DNA of 64,000 nt. Origin: Cellulomonas palmilytica. GTDB taxonomy: Bacteria > Actinomycetota > Actinomycetes > Actinomycetales > Cellulomonadaceae. The notes beneath the pieces were generated by a model. That model was not told the DNA's origin. It did not search any database and saw nothing but the letters and a program-made list of their open reading frames with translations. The stretch lies in NCBI RefSeq assembly GCF_021590045.1, contig NZ_CP062221.1:3038001-3102000 (forward strand). The letters are read 5' to 3'. Positions 54,857 to 62,658 of the stretch are shown one piece after another; position 1 is the first letter of the stretch; every line of letters starts with the position of its first letter. The position numbers were made by a program, and so were the translations under genes.

Positions 54857-55540
54857 ATGCGACCAACGGTGGCTTCTTCCACACCCGCTGAGGCTCGGCT
54901 CCACCGACGCTCCGCTCGCCGCCTCACGTGGAGCGCCCTCACTGCCTTCGCTCTGGTCGTCGCCGCGGTCGCGGGGTGTTCTCCGGAGCCCGCGGACATC
55001 GCCGCCACACGATCTCCCGCGACGCGCGGTGCCATGCCCTCGCCATCGCCTACCGCGCCGCCGACACCCGAGGCGGCCCAGACCACCGCAGTGCCCCCGG
55101 TCCCAGGAACCGATCCGACGACCCGGCCGCAGCGGCCCGCCGCATTCGATGGCCCCGCCGACAAGGAGTCGGCAGGAGCGATCGCCGAGTACTACCTGCA
55201 CCTCTTCGCCTACGCCGCGGCCACGCACGATCTCGATGAGATGAAGGAACTCACGTCGAGCACGTGCACGTACTGCAACAAACTCATCGACCTCATCGAG
55301 CAGTACGAAGCCGAGGGAGTCGTCACCGAAGGTGGCGCAATCCGAGTCGACGACATCGCTGTCATGGACCGGAGCGACACGCTCTTCACAGCGACGGTCA
55401 CCTACACCCAGGCTGCATCGCGCGAGATCGGTCCTGGGGGCGACGTCGTTGCCGAGGGGTCAGGAGGCAAGCGCGTTCACGAGATCGACGTCCTGAAGCA
55501 CGAGGGTTCGTGGGTGGTGACGGCGTGGCTCAGCCGTTGA
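54857..55540 (+). CDS. DUF6318 family lipoprotein
   Basis: A 227-residue secreted lipoprotein: basic n-region, hydrophobic segment WSALTAFALVVAAVAG and lipobox Cys41. A Pro/Thr/Ala-rich linker (50-95) leads to a compact domain with FDGPADKESAGAIAEYYLHL, then TSSTCTYCNKLIDLIEQYEA and WVVTAWLSR at the end. This pattern (AEYYL, C-x-x-C with K, repeated Glu) matches DUF6318 of Micrococcales; the role is unknown. Base composition is lower in GC than neighbours. It overlaps the next gene by 16 bp. Confidence 0.75.
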   Translation: MRPTVASSTPAEARLHRRSARRLTWSALTAFALVVAAVAGCSPEPADIAATRSPATRGAMPSPSPTAPPTPEAAQTTAVPPVPGTDPTTRPQRPAAFDGPADKESAGAIAEYYLHLFAYAAATHDLDEMKELTSSTCTYCNKLIDLIEQYEAEGVVTEGGAIRVDDIAVMDRSDTLFTATVTYTQAASREIGPGGDVVAEGSGGKRVHEIDVLKHEGSWVVTAWLSR

Positions 55541-56373
55541 CCAGTGCGGCATGCCGTGCGGTTGTCATCGCTCTCGCGCTCTCGTCCGGGTTCGTCGTCG
55601 GCGCTGCAGGTCGGGCGGCCGCACTCGAGACAGACGAGGACATCGTCGGCGGCGACATCTTCCTTCGCGCTCGCCAGGCGACCGACGGCTTGAACCACTA
55701 CGAAGACGACCCAGGGCGAGGTGCGTACGAGTGGAAGCGCGACCTCCCGTGCTGGAGCCGCGCTCCGGAGATCGACGACGTCAGCCACGATCTCTGCTGG
55801 GGTGGATCGGCAGTCCAGCACGATCCGCCTGAGTGTGAGGACGGCGACGCGCTCCAGCCGATCTGGCGTCGCATACGGGACGTGAACCCGTGGGAGCAGC
55901 AGGTGGGATGGCACTGCCCGGAGGACCTGCTCCCCGCCGTCGCCGAGGACGACTTCCGGCAGCTGACGATCACGCCGCTGCGAGCGCACATGCAACCGGA
56001 TCGGGGTGAGGTCCTCGTCAACAAGCCCACGATCGTCTACACGGAGGCAGAACCGGCCACCTTCCGGACGGAGCTCCTGGGGTTCGGACTCGATATCGAG
56101 GCGACACCGATCGCTTTCGTGTGGGACTTCGGCGACGGCGAGCGTCCGTTGGAGACGACGAGTCCCGGTCACCCCTACCCCGACCACGACCTGGCGCGGT
56201 CGTACCGTGAGCCCGGGAGCGCGCGGATCACCCTGTACACGACATGGACGGGTCGCTACCGAGTGGACATCGACCCGTTGCACAAGTGGCGCGACATCGA
56301 CGGCACGGCGTTCACGACGTCGAGCACGCCCCAGTTCGAGATCGTCGAGCTCCGCAGCCACCTCGACGGCTGA
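55525..56373 (+). CDS. Secreted PKD-domain protein
   Basis: A 282-residue protein with a signal peptide (CRAVVIALALSSGFVVGAAG, cut near AAALE), then a Cys-containing region (LPCWSRAPEID, DLCWGGS, PPECED, WHCPEDL) and a C-terminal PKD-like domain with AFVWDFGDGERPLETTS (about 193-210) and YREPGSARITLYTTWTGRY. Four Cys in the first half may pair. It has no membrane anchor beyond the signal. GTG 55525 lies inside the last 16 bases of the DUF6318 gene, a coupling that implies joint function. DUF6318 and PKD partners recur together in related actinobacteria (recollection, not checked). Local GC is below that of neighbours. Confidence 0.7.
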   Translation: MAQPLTSAACRAVVIALALSSGFVVGAAGRAAALETDEDIVGGDIFLRARQATDGLNHYEDDPGRGAYEWKRDLPCWSRAPEIDDVSHDLCWGGSAVQHDPPECEDGDALQPIWRRIRDVNPWEQQVGWHCPEDLLPAVAEDDFRQLTITPLRAHMQPDRGEVLVNKPTIVYTEAEPATFRTELLGFGLDIEATPIAFVWDFGDGERPLETTSPGHPYPDHDLARSYREPGSARITLYTTWTGRYRVDIDPLHKWRDIDGTAFTTSSTPQFEIVELRSHLDG

Positions 56374-56391
56374 CCGGCGCCTGCTTGCGGG

Positions 56392-57231
56392 TCAGGCCTC
56401 GCGGGTGATGCGGACCTCGACGTCGAGCTCCTGCGTGCCGGCGCCTGCGTAGATGCCGCGCAGCGGCGCGACGTCGTCGTAGGACCGACCTCGCGCGAGG
56501 ACGACGTGGTGCCCGCCCGCGGGGACGCGGTTCGTCGGGTCGTAGGCGACCCACTCGCCGACCCACCACTCGACCCACGCGTGGGACTCCCCGGTGACGG
56601 TCTCGCCGACCTCACCGCCGCGCGTCGGGTGCAGGTAGCCGGAGACGTAGCGAGCCGGGATCCCGATCGCCCGCAGGGCGCCGAGCGCGAGGTGTGCGAC
56701 GTCCTGGCAGACGCCCGCGCCGGCCTGCCAGGCCTCCGCGGCGGGCGTATGGACGGTCGTGACGCCGGGGATGTACTCGAGGCGGTCGCGCAGGGCCTCG
56801 CACACGGCGACGGCGGCGTCGGAGGGCTCGAAGCCCTCGGCGGCGGTGCGGGCGAGCTCGACGACCTCGTCGGGCGCCGCGGTGGTCGGGGTGTCGGCGA
56901 GGAACTCCGCCATGCGGTCGCGGACCTCGTCGGTGCGCAGCGCAGCCCAGCCGAGGACGGCGCGGGGCGGGGCGGCCTCGCGCACCTCGACGACGTGCTC
57001 GGCGGTGATGACCATCGACTCGTGAGGCACGAGCACCTCGAACGCGGTGACGGCGGTGCCCCAGTAGTCGCGGTACTCGTACGACCAGGTGTGCGGCTGC
57101 GCCTCGAACCGGCTGGACACGACGGTCTGCCCGGCCTGCGACACGGGCGTCATGCGCGCCTCGTTGTAGGACGCCTGCACGGGCGCGGCGTAGCGGAACG
57201 TCGAGGTGTGGACCACGCGGAGCCGGTTCAC
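56392..57231 (-). CDS. Transglutaminase-like peptidase family protein
   Basis: A 279-residue protein with an N-terminal beta domain (VVHTSTFRYAAPVQASYNEA, RMTP) and a transglutaminase-like core. All three catalytic residues are in place: Cys in AGAGVCQDVAHLALGALRAI, His in TGESHAWVEWWV, Asp in WVAYDPTNRVPAGG. These proteins probably act as cysteine peptidases and usually sit in an operon with alpha-E and ATP-grasp genes, as here. GTG 57231 overlaps the upstream alpha-E stop (GTGA), so it is the last gene of a three-gene operon. In contrast to the transglutaminase-like protein at 21225, this one should be active. Confidence 0.9.
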   Translation of the reverse strand: MNRLRVVHTSTFRYAAPVQASYNEARMTPVSQAGQTVVSSRFEAQPHTWSYEYRDYWGTAVTAFEVLVPHESMVITAEHVVEVREAAPPRAVLGWAALRTDEVRDRMAEFLADTPTTAAPDEVVELARTAAEGFEPSDAAVAVCEALRDRLEYIPGVTTVHTPAAEAWQAGAGVCQDVAHLALGALRAIGIPARYVSGYLHPTRGGEVGETVTGESHAWVEWWVGEWVAYDPTNRVPAGGHHVVLARGRSYDDVAPLRGIYAGAGTQELDVEVRITREA

Positions 57232-58157
57232 AGGTTCTCCCCCACCCAGGTCGTCGTGAGCGCGGACGGGAAGTACCGGCCGCGGACCGCGTCGGACGCG
57301 GCGGCGCACGCGCGCTGCACCTGCTCCATCTCGCGCGGCAGCGCGTCGAGCACGTCGATGAGCGGCCGGTACTCGAGGTTGGTGCGCACGAGACCGATGT
57401 GCCGGCGCGCGTCGTCGACGCTCGCGCGGTCCACGACGGGCTCGAGCGCGGTCAGGCACGCCTCGGCCTGGTTGAGCGCGAAGACGATCGAGCGCGGGAA
57501 CAGCCGGTCGAGCAGCAGGAACCCGGCCGCACGTTCGTCGGACGCCGTGCCCCGGTAGGTGCGCAGGAACGCCTCGTGCGCACCGCACGAGCGCAGCAGC
57601 GTGGTCCAGCCGGGCCCGCCCGAGCCCGCGAGCGCGCGGGTCGTGAGCAGGCGCGCGGTCATGTCCGCGCGTTCGATGGAGCGGCCGAGCACCATGAACG
57701 CCCACGTGTCGTCACGGGAGGCGGTCGCGTCGACGACGCCCGCGACGACCGCGGCGCGCTCGCGCACCCACGTGAAGTAGTCGTGCGGGCGCGCAGGGCG
57801 CATGTGCGACGGGAGCTGGTTCCACGTCGCGTTGAGGCTCTCCCACAGCTCGGTCGAGATGACCTCGCGGGCGCGGCGCGCGTTCTCGCGCGCGGAGACG
57901 AGCGCGCCCGCGATCGACGAGGGCGAGAACCGGTCGTAGGCCAGCACGTCGAGCACCTCGACGCGGCCGATCGGCGCGCTGCTCGCGGGCAGCTGGCGGT
58001 CCATGACCGACAGCAGCGAGCGGCACGCGAGGTCCTCCTCGGCCCACGGGTCCTCGAGCAGGATCTGCAGGTGCACGTCGAGCAGGCGCGCGGTGTCGTC
58101 GGCGCGCTCCACGTAGCGGCCGATCCAGAACAGCGACTCGGCGATGCGGCTCAGCAC
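57228..58157 (-). CDS. Alpha-E domain protein
   Basis: A 309-residue all-helical protein of the alpha-E family, with SRIAESLFWIGRYVERADDT followed by ARLLDVHLQILLED at the N-terminus and repeated R-x-x-E patterns such as AFMVLGRSIERADMTARLLT. It is the usual partner of circularly permuted ATP-grasp and transglutaminase proteins; a role in a peptide-ligation or amide-forming system has been proposed from gene neighbourhood by others. Start GTG 58157 overlaps the ATP-grasp stop by seven bases, and its own stop overlaps the transglutaminase start. Confidence 0.9.
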   Translation of the reverse strand: MLSRIAESLFWIGRYVERADDTARLLDVHLQILLEDPWAEEDLACRSLLSVMDRQLPASSAPIGRVEVLDVLAYDRFSPSSIAGALVSARENARRAREVISTELWESLNATWNQLPSHMRPARPHDYFTWVRERAAVVAGVVDATASRDDTWAFMVLGRSIERADMTARLLTTRALAGSGGPGWTTLLRSCGAHEAFLRTYRGTASDERAAGFLLLDRLFPRSIVFALNQAEACLTALEPVVDRASVDDARRHIGLVRTNLEYRPLIDVLDALPREMEQVQRACAAASDAVRGRYFPSALTTTWVGENL

Positions 58158-59758
58158 GTGCCCACCTCCTGGTCCGACGACGAGGGCGCGGCCGGCCGGC
58201 CGTCGAGCGACTGCTGCTGCTGCATGACGTGCGCGCGGATGTCCTGCGGGTTCGCGTCGATCGGGACCGCGTTGCCCACGGGAACCGGGTGGTGCACGGC
58301 CGCGCTCGCGGCCTCGCGCCGCGGCGGGGAACCGCCGAGCACCCACGTGTCCTTCGAGCCGCCGCCCTGCGAGGAGTTCACGACGAGGCGGCCCTCCGGC
58401 AGCGCGACGCGCGTGAGCCCGCCGGGCAGGACCCAGATGTCGTCGCCGTCGTTCACCGCGAACGGTCGCAGGTCGGTGTGCCGGGGGCGCAGGCCGTCCT
58501 CGACGAGCGTCGGGACGGTCGACAGCTGCACGACCGGCTGCGCGATCCAGCCGCGCGGGTCCTCGACGAGGCGCGAGCGCAGCGCCTCGAGCTCCGCACG
58601 CGAGGCGGCGGGTCCGACGACGAGGCCCTTGCCGCCCGAGCCGTCGACGGGCTTCACGACGAGCTCGTCGAGACGGTCGAGCACCTCCTCGAGCGAGCCC
58701 GGCTCCTCCAGGCGCCACGTGTCGACGTTCGCGAGGATCGGCTCCTCGCCCAGGTAGTACCGGATGAGGTCCGGCACGTAGGTGTAGACGAGCTTGTCGT
58801 CGGCGACGCCGTTGCCCACCGCGTTGGCGATCGTGACCGTGCCGTTGCGCGCGCACGTCATGAGCCCGGGCGAGCCGAGCAACGAGTCGGCACGGAACGT
58901 GACCGGGTCCAGGAAGTCGTCGTCCACCCGCCGGTAGATGACGTCCACGCGACGACGACCCTGCGTGGTGCGCATCCACACGCGCCCCTGCGCGCAGAAC
59001 AGGTCGCGCCCCTCGACGAGCTCGACGCCCATGGTCCGGGCGAGCAGCGAGTGCTCGAAGTACGCGCTGTTGTAGACGCCGGGGGTCAGCACGACGACCG
59101 TCGGGTCGTCCACGCCCGCGGGTGCCGCGGCCGTCAGCGCGGCGAGCAGGCGACGCGGGTAGTCCGACACGGGCCGGATCCGCAGCGCGGCGAACAGCTC
59201 GGGGAACGTCTGCGCCATCGCGCGGCGGTTCGACAGCACGTAGCTCACACCGCTCGGGACCCGCACGTTGTCCTCGAGCACGCGCCACCCGCCCAGCGAG
59301 TCGCGGATCAGGTCGATGCCCGAGACGTGCACGCGCACGCCGTTGGGCGGCGTGATCCCGCGTGCCGCACGGCAGTAGTTCGTCGACGACACGATCACCG
59401 AGCGCGGCAGGACGCCGTCGGCGATCACCCGCTGCGGCCCGTACACGTCAGCGAGGAACGCCTCGAGCGCGCGCACACGCTGCTTCACGCCCGGTGCGAC
59501 GTGCTCCCACTCGTCGCCCGCGAGCACGCGCGGCACCACGTCGAGCGGGAACGGACGCTCCTCGCCCGCGAAGTCGAACGTCACGCCCTGCGTCAGGTAC
59601 GTCCGTGCGAGCGCGTCCGCTCGCGCTCGCAGCTCGCCGGCGGAGAGCTGCGCGAGGGCCGCGTGGACGTGCTTGTACGCCGCGCGCGGGCCGGTCGCGG
59701 GGTCGAGCATCTCGTCCCAGGCGACCCCGGCCGGGTAGTCGTCGAAGAGGTCCGCCAT
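58151..59758 (-). CDS. Circularly permuted ATP-grasp type 2 protein
   Basis: A 535-residue ATP-grasp protein of the circularly permuted DUF404/DUF407 class. Blocks include DYPAGVAWDEMLDPATGPRA, LDVVPRVLAGDEWEHVAPGV, SGIDLIRDSLGGWRVLEDNV, VPSGVSYVLSNRRAMA and VVKPVDGSGGKGLVVGP (nucleotide-binding loop, about 380). Such enzymes would form amide bonds with ATP, and are always near alpha-E and transglutaminase genes; the peptide product is unknown. ATG 59758 is the first gene of the operon. The C-terminal 30 residues (MQQQQSLDGRPAAPSSSDQE) are low-complexity. Confidence 0.92.
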   Translation of the reverse strand: MADLFDDYPAGVAWDEMLDPATGPRAAYKHVHAALAQLSAGELRARADALARTYLTQGVTFDFAGEERPFPLDVVPRVLAGDEWEHVAPGVKQRVRALEAFLADVYGPQRVIADGVLPRSVIVSSTNYCRAARGITPPNGVRVHVSGIDLIRDSLGGWRVLEDNVRVPSGVSYVLSNRRAMAQTFPELFAALRIRPVSDYPRRLLAALTAAAPAGVDDPTVVVLTPGVYNSAYFEHSLLARTMGVELVEGRDLFCAQGRVWMRTTQGRRRVDVIYRRVDDDFLDPVTFRADSLLGSPGLMTCARNGTVTIANAVGNGVADDKLVYTYVPDLIRYYLGEEPILANVDTWRLEEPGSLEEVLDRLDELVVKPVDGSGGKGLVVGPAASRAELEALRSRLVEDPRGWIAQPVVQLSTVPTLVEDGLRPRHTDLRPFAVNDGDDIWVLPGGLTRVALPEGRLVVNSSQGGGSKDTWVLGGSPPRREAASAAVHHPVPVGNAVPIDANPQDIRAHVMQQQQSLDGRPAAPSSSDQEVGTC

Positions 59759-59900
59759 GCGCCGAACGTAGCCCCGCCAGATCACCGGCGCGTTACGGGG
59801 CACCCCCCGGGGCGGGGCGGCAACGGCGACCCGCGGGGCGCGCGCGGCGGAGGCGGTCGGGCTTGCACGCGGGAGCGGGCGAACCGATAGGTTCCCGCCC

Positions 59901-60539
59901 GTGGCCGCTTCCTCGTCCGTCTCCCGACTGCTCCGGAGCACCGCGTCGACGCTGCTGCGCGTGCTCGTCTCCCGCGGCTCGTCGCGCTCCTCGTCCGGCC
60001 CGACGTCCACCTCGACCGCCACGTCGACGGTCCCGACGCACGAGCGTGCGCACCGGCCGGGCCGGGTCCACCGCCCGCACGCCCGCACGACCAGCACGAC
60101 GAGCACGACGCCGGCCCAGCCGGCGCGCACCGTGCTGCCCGACCACGTCGGCCCGGTCCCGATCCACTACAGCCCCGAGCTGGACGGCGCGGCGGACCCG
60201 GGCGAGATCGTGTGGACGTGGGTCCCCTACGAGGAGGACGCGACGCAGGGCAAGGACCGGCCCGTGTTCGTCGTCGGCTGGGACGGCCCGGTCGTGCTCG
60301 GGCTGATGCTCACGAGCAAGGACCACGACCGCAACGCCGCGCGCGAGGCGCGCAAGGGCCGCGTGTGGATGGACATCGGCTCGGGCCCCTGGGACTCCAG
60401 GCGCCGCGACAGCGAGGTGCGCCTGGACCGGGTGCTGCGGCTCGACCCCGACACGATCCGTCGCGAGGGGGCCGTCGTGGACCACGACCTGTTCGTCAAG
60501 GTGGCCGACGCGCTGACGGAGCTGCGCGGCCGGGTGTGA
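59901..60539 (+). CDS. PemK/MazF-like protein with long N-terminal extension
   Basis: A 212-residue protein. The first 85 residues are Ser/Thr/Arg/His-rich and probably disordered. The rest is a MazF-like domain: PGEIVWTWVPYEEDATQGKD, RPVFVVGWDG, VVLGLMLTSKDHD, WMDIGSGPWD and a C-terminal EVRLDRVLRLDPDTI, matching the family pattern of GxIvwv...kDRPvlVvg and vrldrv. MazF proteins are mRNA-cleaving toxins, but no antitoxin gene is adjacent and the extension is unusual, so toxicity is uncertain. A -10-like TAGGTT lies at 59889-59894 and GTG 59901 would then be nearly leaderless. It is divergent from the ATP-grasp gene. Confidence 0.75.
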   Translation: MAASSSVSRLLRSTASTLLRVLVSRGSSRSSSGPTSTSTATSTVPTHERAHRPGRVHRPHARTTSTTSTTPAQPARTVLPDHVGPVPIHYSPELDGAADPGEIVWTWVPYEEDATQGKDRPVFVVGWDGPVVLGLMLTSKDHDRNAAREARKGRVWMDIGSGPWDSRRRDSEVRLDRVLRLDPDTIRREGAVVDHDLFVKVADALTELRGRV

Positions 60540-60564
60540 CGTGCGCCTGCGCAGCCTGCGCGGC

Positions 60565-60594
60565 TTGGGTGGGAGCGTCCGCGTCGGGTAGCAT
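60565..60594 (+). promoter_or_regulatory. Predicted rpsT promoter
   Basis: TTGGGT (60565-60570), an 18-base spacer and TAGCAT (60589-60594) form a housekeeping-sigma-type promoter. Transcription from it would leave about 135 bases of untranslated leader before rpsT, enough for autogenous control by S20, as known in other bacteria. Confidence 0.55.
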
Positions 60595-60734
60595 CTTCCC
60601 TTGCGTGTCCGCCCAGGTCGGCGGGCACTCGCCCAGCTCCTCTCCGCGGGTGTCCCCACGCCCCAGTCCCGGAGCTGCGCGCGCCCTCTACGACCTGTCA
60701 GATCGCTTCGGCGAACGCACAAGAGAGTCCACCA

Positions 60735-60995
60735 GTGGCGAACATCAAGTCCCAGATCAAGCGCATCCGCACCAACGAGAAGGCGCGCCTGCGCAACAAG
60801 TCGGTGAAGTCCGAGCTCAAGACGCACATCCGTCGCGTCCGCGAGGCCGTCGCCGGCGGTGACAAGGACGCGGCCACCTCCGCGCTGCAGACCGCGTCGA
60901 AGAAGCTCGACAAGGCGGTCAGCAAGGGCGTCATCCACGCCAACCAGGCGGCCAACAAGAAGTCGGCGCTCGCGAAGTCGGTCAACTCGCTCTGA
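60735..60995 (+). CDS. rpsT: 30S ribosomal protein S20
   Basis: An 86-residue primary 16S rRNA-binding protein of the small subunit. The family sequence is evident: [20 protein letters not shown], then [20 protein letters not shown] and [20 protein letters not shown]. The start is GTG 60735, preceded by AAGAGAG. A terminator follows at 61040-61073. Ribosomal proteins with GTG or other non-ATG starts are a known feature of rpsT in several bacteria and may limit its translation. Confidence 0.97.
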   Translation: MANIKSQIKRIRTNEKARLRNKSVKSELKTHIRRVREAVAGGDKDAATSALQTASKKLDKAVSKGVIHANQAANKKSALAKSVNSL

Positions 60996-61039
60996 GTTCC
61001 CGCCCGCGGGCAGCACACGCCGCACGTCGTGCGTGAGCC

Positions 61040-61073
61040 ACGAGGCGTCATCCCCTCCGGGATGGCGCCTCGT
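61040..61073 (+). terminator. rpsT terminator
   Basis: ACGAGGCGTCATCCC (61040-61054) pairs with GGGATGGCGCCTCGT (61059-61073), 15 bp with one G-U pair and a four-base loop. It lies 45 bases after the rpsT stop and is followed by TCCGTCTTCG. Confidence 0.8.
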
Positions 61074-61195
61074 TCCGTCTTCGCCTCCTGACCAGCGGCG
61101 TCACCCGCGGGGTGGACCAGGGCCTGGATGAAACGTTTGGGGCGAGCGATTTCCACCCGTGCGTTCGCGCAACCGCGCGTCTCAGGTGTGATGTC

Positions 61196-61933
61196 ATGGT
61201 GAGCGTGAAGGACGACCTCGACGACGCGGCACTCCGGCGCCTCGCGGCGGCTGTGGACGACGCGATCCCGGGGGCCCTCCGCACGCAGTGGGAGGCACAT
61301 GTCTCCTGCTCGCCCGTGCTCGTCGGACGCCAGGGGATCTTCACCGCGTCGGGTCAGCCCGTCGCCTACGAGCTCTCCTACCGCGGGGACGGTGCCCTGT
61401 CCGGCGCGCGCGCCGGCTCGTGGAGCGCGCAGCAGCACGAGCGCGCGACCGCCCACGTGCTGTCCGCGACGTTCGGCCGTGCCGACCTCGAGAGCGTCGC
61501 GAACGGTCGCCTGCTGTTCGTGCGCTGCACGCGTGCGTACCTCGTCGGTGACCTCGCCGTCCCGCGCCGGCCGGACCGCCTCGTGCTCGTCGTCCCGGAC
61601 ACCGTGCCGATCGACGCGGACGTCCTCGCCGGCGTGCGGCGCCTGCGCGCCGAGGGCTACCGGTTCGCGCTCCCGGCGTTCGTGAGCAGCGCGGCGCAGC
61701 GCCGGCTCCTACCGCACGCGGACTACGTGAAGGTCGACGTCCGCGACCTCGACGTCGAGGGACGCCCCGTCGTCGCGCTCGCCCGCTCCTACGGTGCGAG
61801 CCTCGTCGCCGAGTACGTCGAGACGCCGGAGGCGATGGCGCACGCCCGTGACCTGGGGTTCACGCTGTTCCAGGGCAACCTTCTCGAGCGCGCGGGCGTC
61901 CTCGACCGCGCGAGCGCGCAGATCGTCGACTGA
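61196..61933 (+). CDS. Degenerate stand-alone EAL-like protein
   Basis: A 245-residue cytoplasmic protein with the fold of the YuxH/CdgJ-type EAL domain: VGRQGIFTASGQPVAYELSY, RGYLV-like RAYLVGDLAV, RRLRAEGYRFALPAF, DYVKVDVRDL and LGFTLFQGNLLERAGV. Key EAL residues are lost (ELS for ELL, FVRCTR lacking the Asn, LVVPDT lacking the Glu, ALPAF lacking DD), so it should not cleave cyclic di-GMP. ATG 61196 is chosen for fold coverage; the ribosome site is weak. No HDOD domain follows, unlike typical YuxH proteins. A related, better-preserved gene begins 23 bp downstream. Confidence 0.78.
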   Translation: MVSVKDDLDDAALRRLAAAVDDAIPGALRTQWEAHVSCSPVLVGRQGIFTASGQPVAYELSYRGDGALSGARAGSWSAQQHERATAHVLSATFGRADLESVANGRLLFVRCTRAYLVGDLAVPRRPDRLVLVVPDTVPIDADVLAGVRRLRAEGYRFALPAFVSSAAQRRLLPHADYVKVDVRDLDVEGRPVVALARSYGASLVAEYVETPEAMAHARDLGFTLFQGNLLERAGVLDRASAQIVD

Positions 61934-61956
61934 CGCGGTAGACGGACGCCAGCGAC

Positions 61957-62625
61957 GTGTCTCACGAAACGGCGTCATGGATCGCGCGTCAGCGCCTCTC
62001 ATCCAGCGTGAGTCCCCACACGCACGCACCGCGGCCGTCCACGCCGCCGCAGGTCGCGCGCCAGCCGATCTGGTCGCCCGGCGGTGAGCTGCACGGTTAC
62101 GAGCTGCTCTACCGCATGCCGGACGGCACCCCGGCGGGCGTGGACCACTGGGACGAAGGCCGACAGGAGGACGCCACCGAAGCCGTCCTCGGCCGGATCC
62201 CCACCATGGACCTGCGCGACACGCTCGCGTTCGTGAACGTCACGCGCGGCTACCTCGTCGACACCCGGACGCTGCCGCCGCACCGCGATCGGCTCGTCCT
62301 GGAGGTCGTCGAGACGGTCCCCGCCGACGACGCGGCGCTCGCCGGGCTGACGCGGCTGCGCGCCGCCGGCTACCGGCTCGCGATCGACGACTTCACCGCG
62401 ACCGCCGCGCAGCTCGCGATGCTGCCGTGGGCGGACTACGTCAAGATCGACTGCCGCGACCTGGTCCAGCACGGCAGCGCGCTCGTCGAGCTCGCACGCA
62501 GCACGGGAGCGCAGGTCGTCGCCGAACGCGTCAGCGACACCGCGCTCGTCGACCACTGCGTCGCGTGGGGGTTCGACCTCCTGCAGGGCGACGTGCTCGG
62601 CCCGGCGGCGACGCTCGCGCTCTGA
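61957..62625 (+). CDS. Stand-alone EAL-like protein
   Basis: A 222-residue EAL-domain protein, tandem to the one before. Here the metal and substrate residues are largely kept: QVARQPIWSPGGELHGYELLY, LAFVNVTRGYLV, RLVLEVVETVP, YRLAIDDFTATAAQLAMLPW, YVKIDCRDL, VVAERVSD and FDLLQGDVLG. Loop 6 (DDFTATAAQL) differs from the DDFGTGYSSL of active phosphodiesterases, so it may bind but not hydrolyse cyclic di-GMP. No HDOD domain is attached. GTG 61957 starts it; GTG 62008 would trim a low-complexity start. It probably arose by duplication with its upstream neighbour and shares its transcript. Confidence 0.82.
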   Translation: MSHETASWIARQRLSSSVSPHTHAPRPSTPPQVARQPIWSPGGELHGYELLYRMPDGTPAGVDHWDEGRQEDATEAVLGRIPTMDLRDTLAFVNVTRGYLVDTRTLPPHRDRLVLEVVETVPADDAALAGLTRLRAAGYRLAIDDFTATAAQLAMLPWADYVKIDCRDLVQHGSALVELARSTGAQVVAERVSDTALVDHCVAWGFDLLQGDVLGPAATLAL

Positions 62626-62658
62626 CCTCTCGCTCGCCGTCCCGCCGCCGCGAGGACG

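Noticed and set aside
58151..60130. A longer ATP-grasp reading frame starting near 60130.
   Set aside because: The family begins at MADLFDDYPAG (ATG 59758); the upstream extension is the antisense of the MazF-like gene and its promoter.
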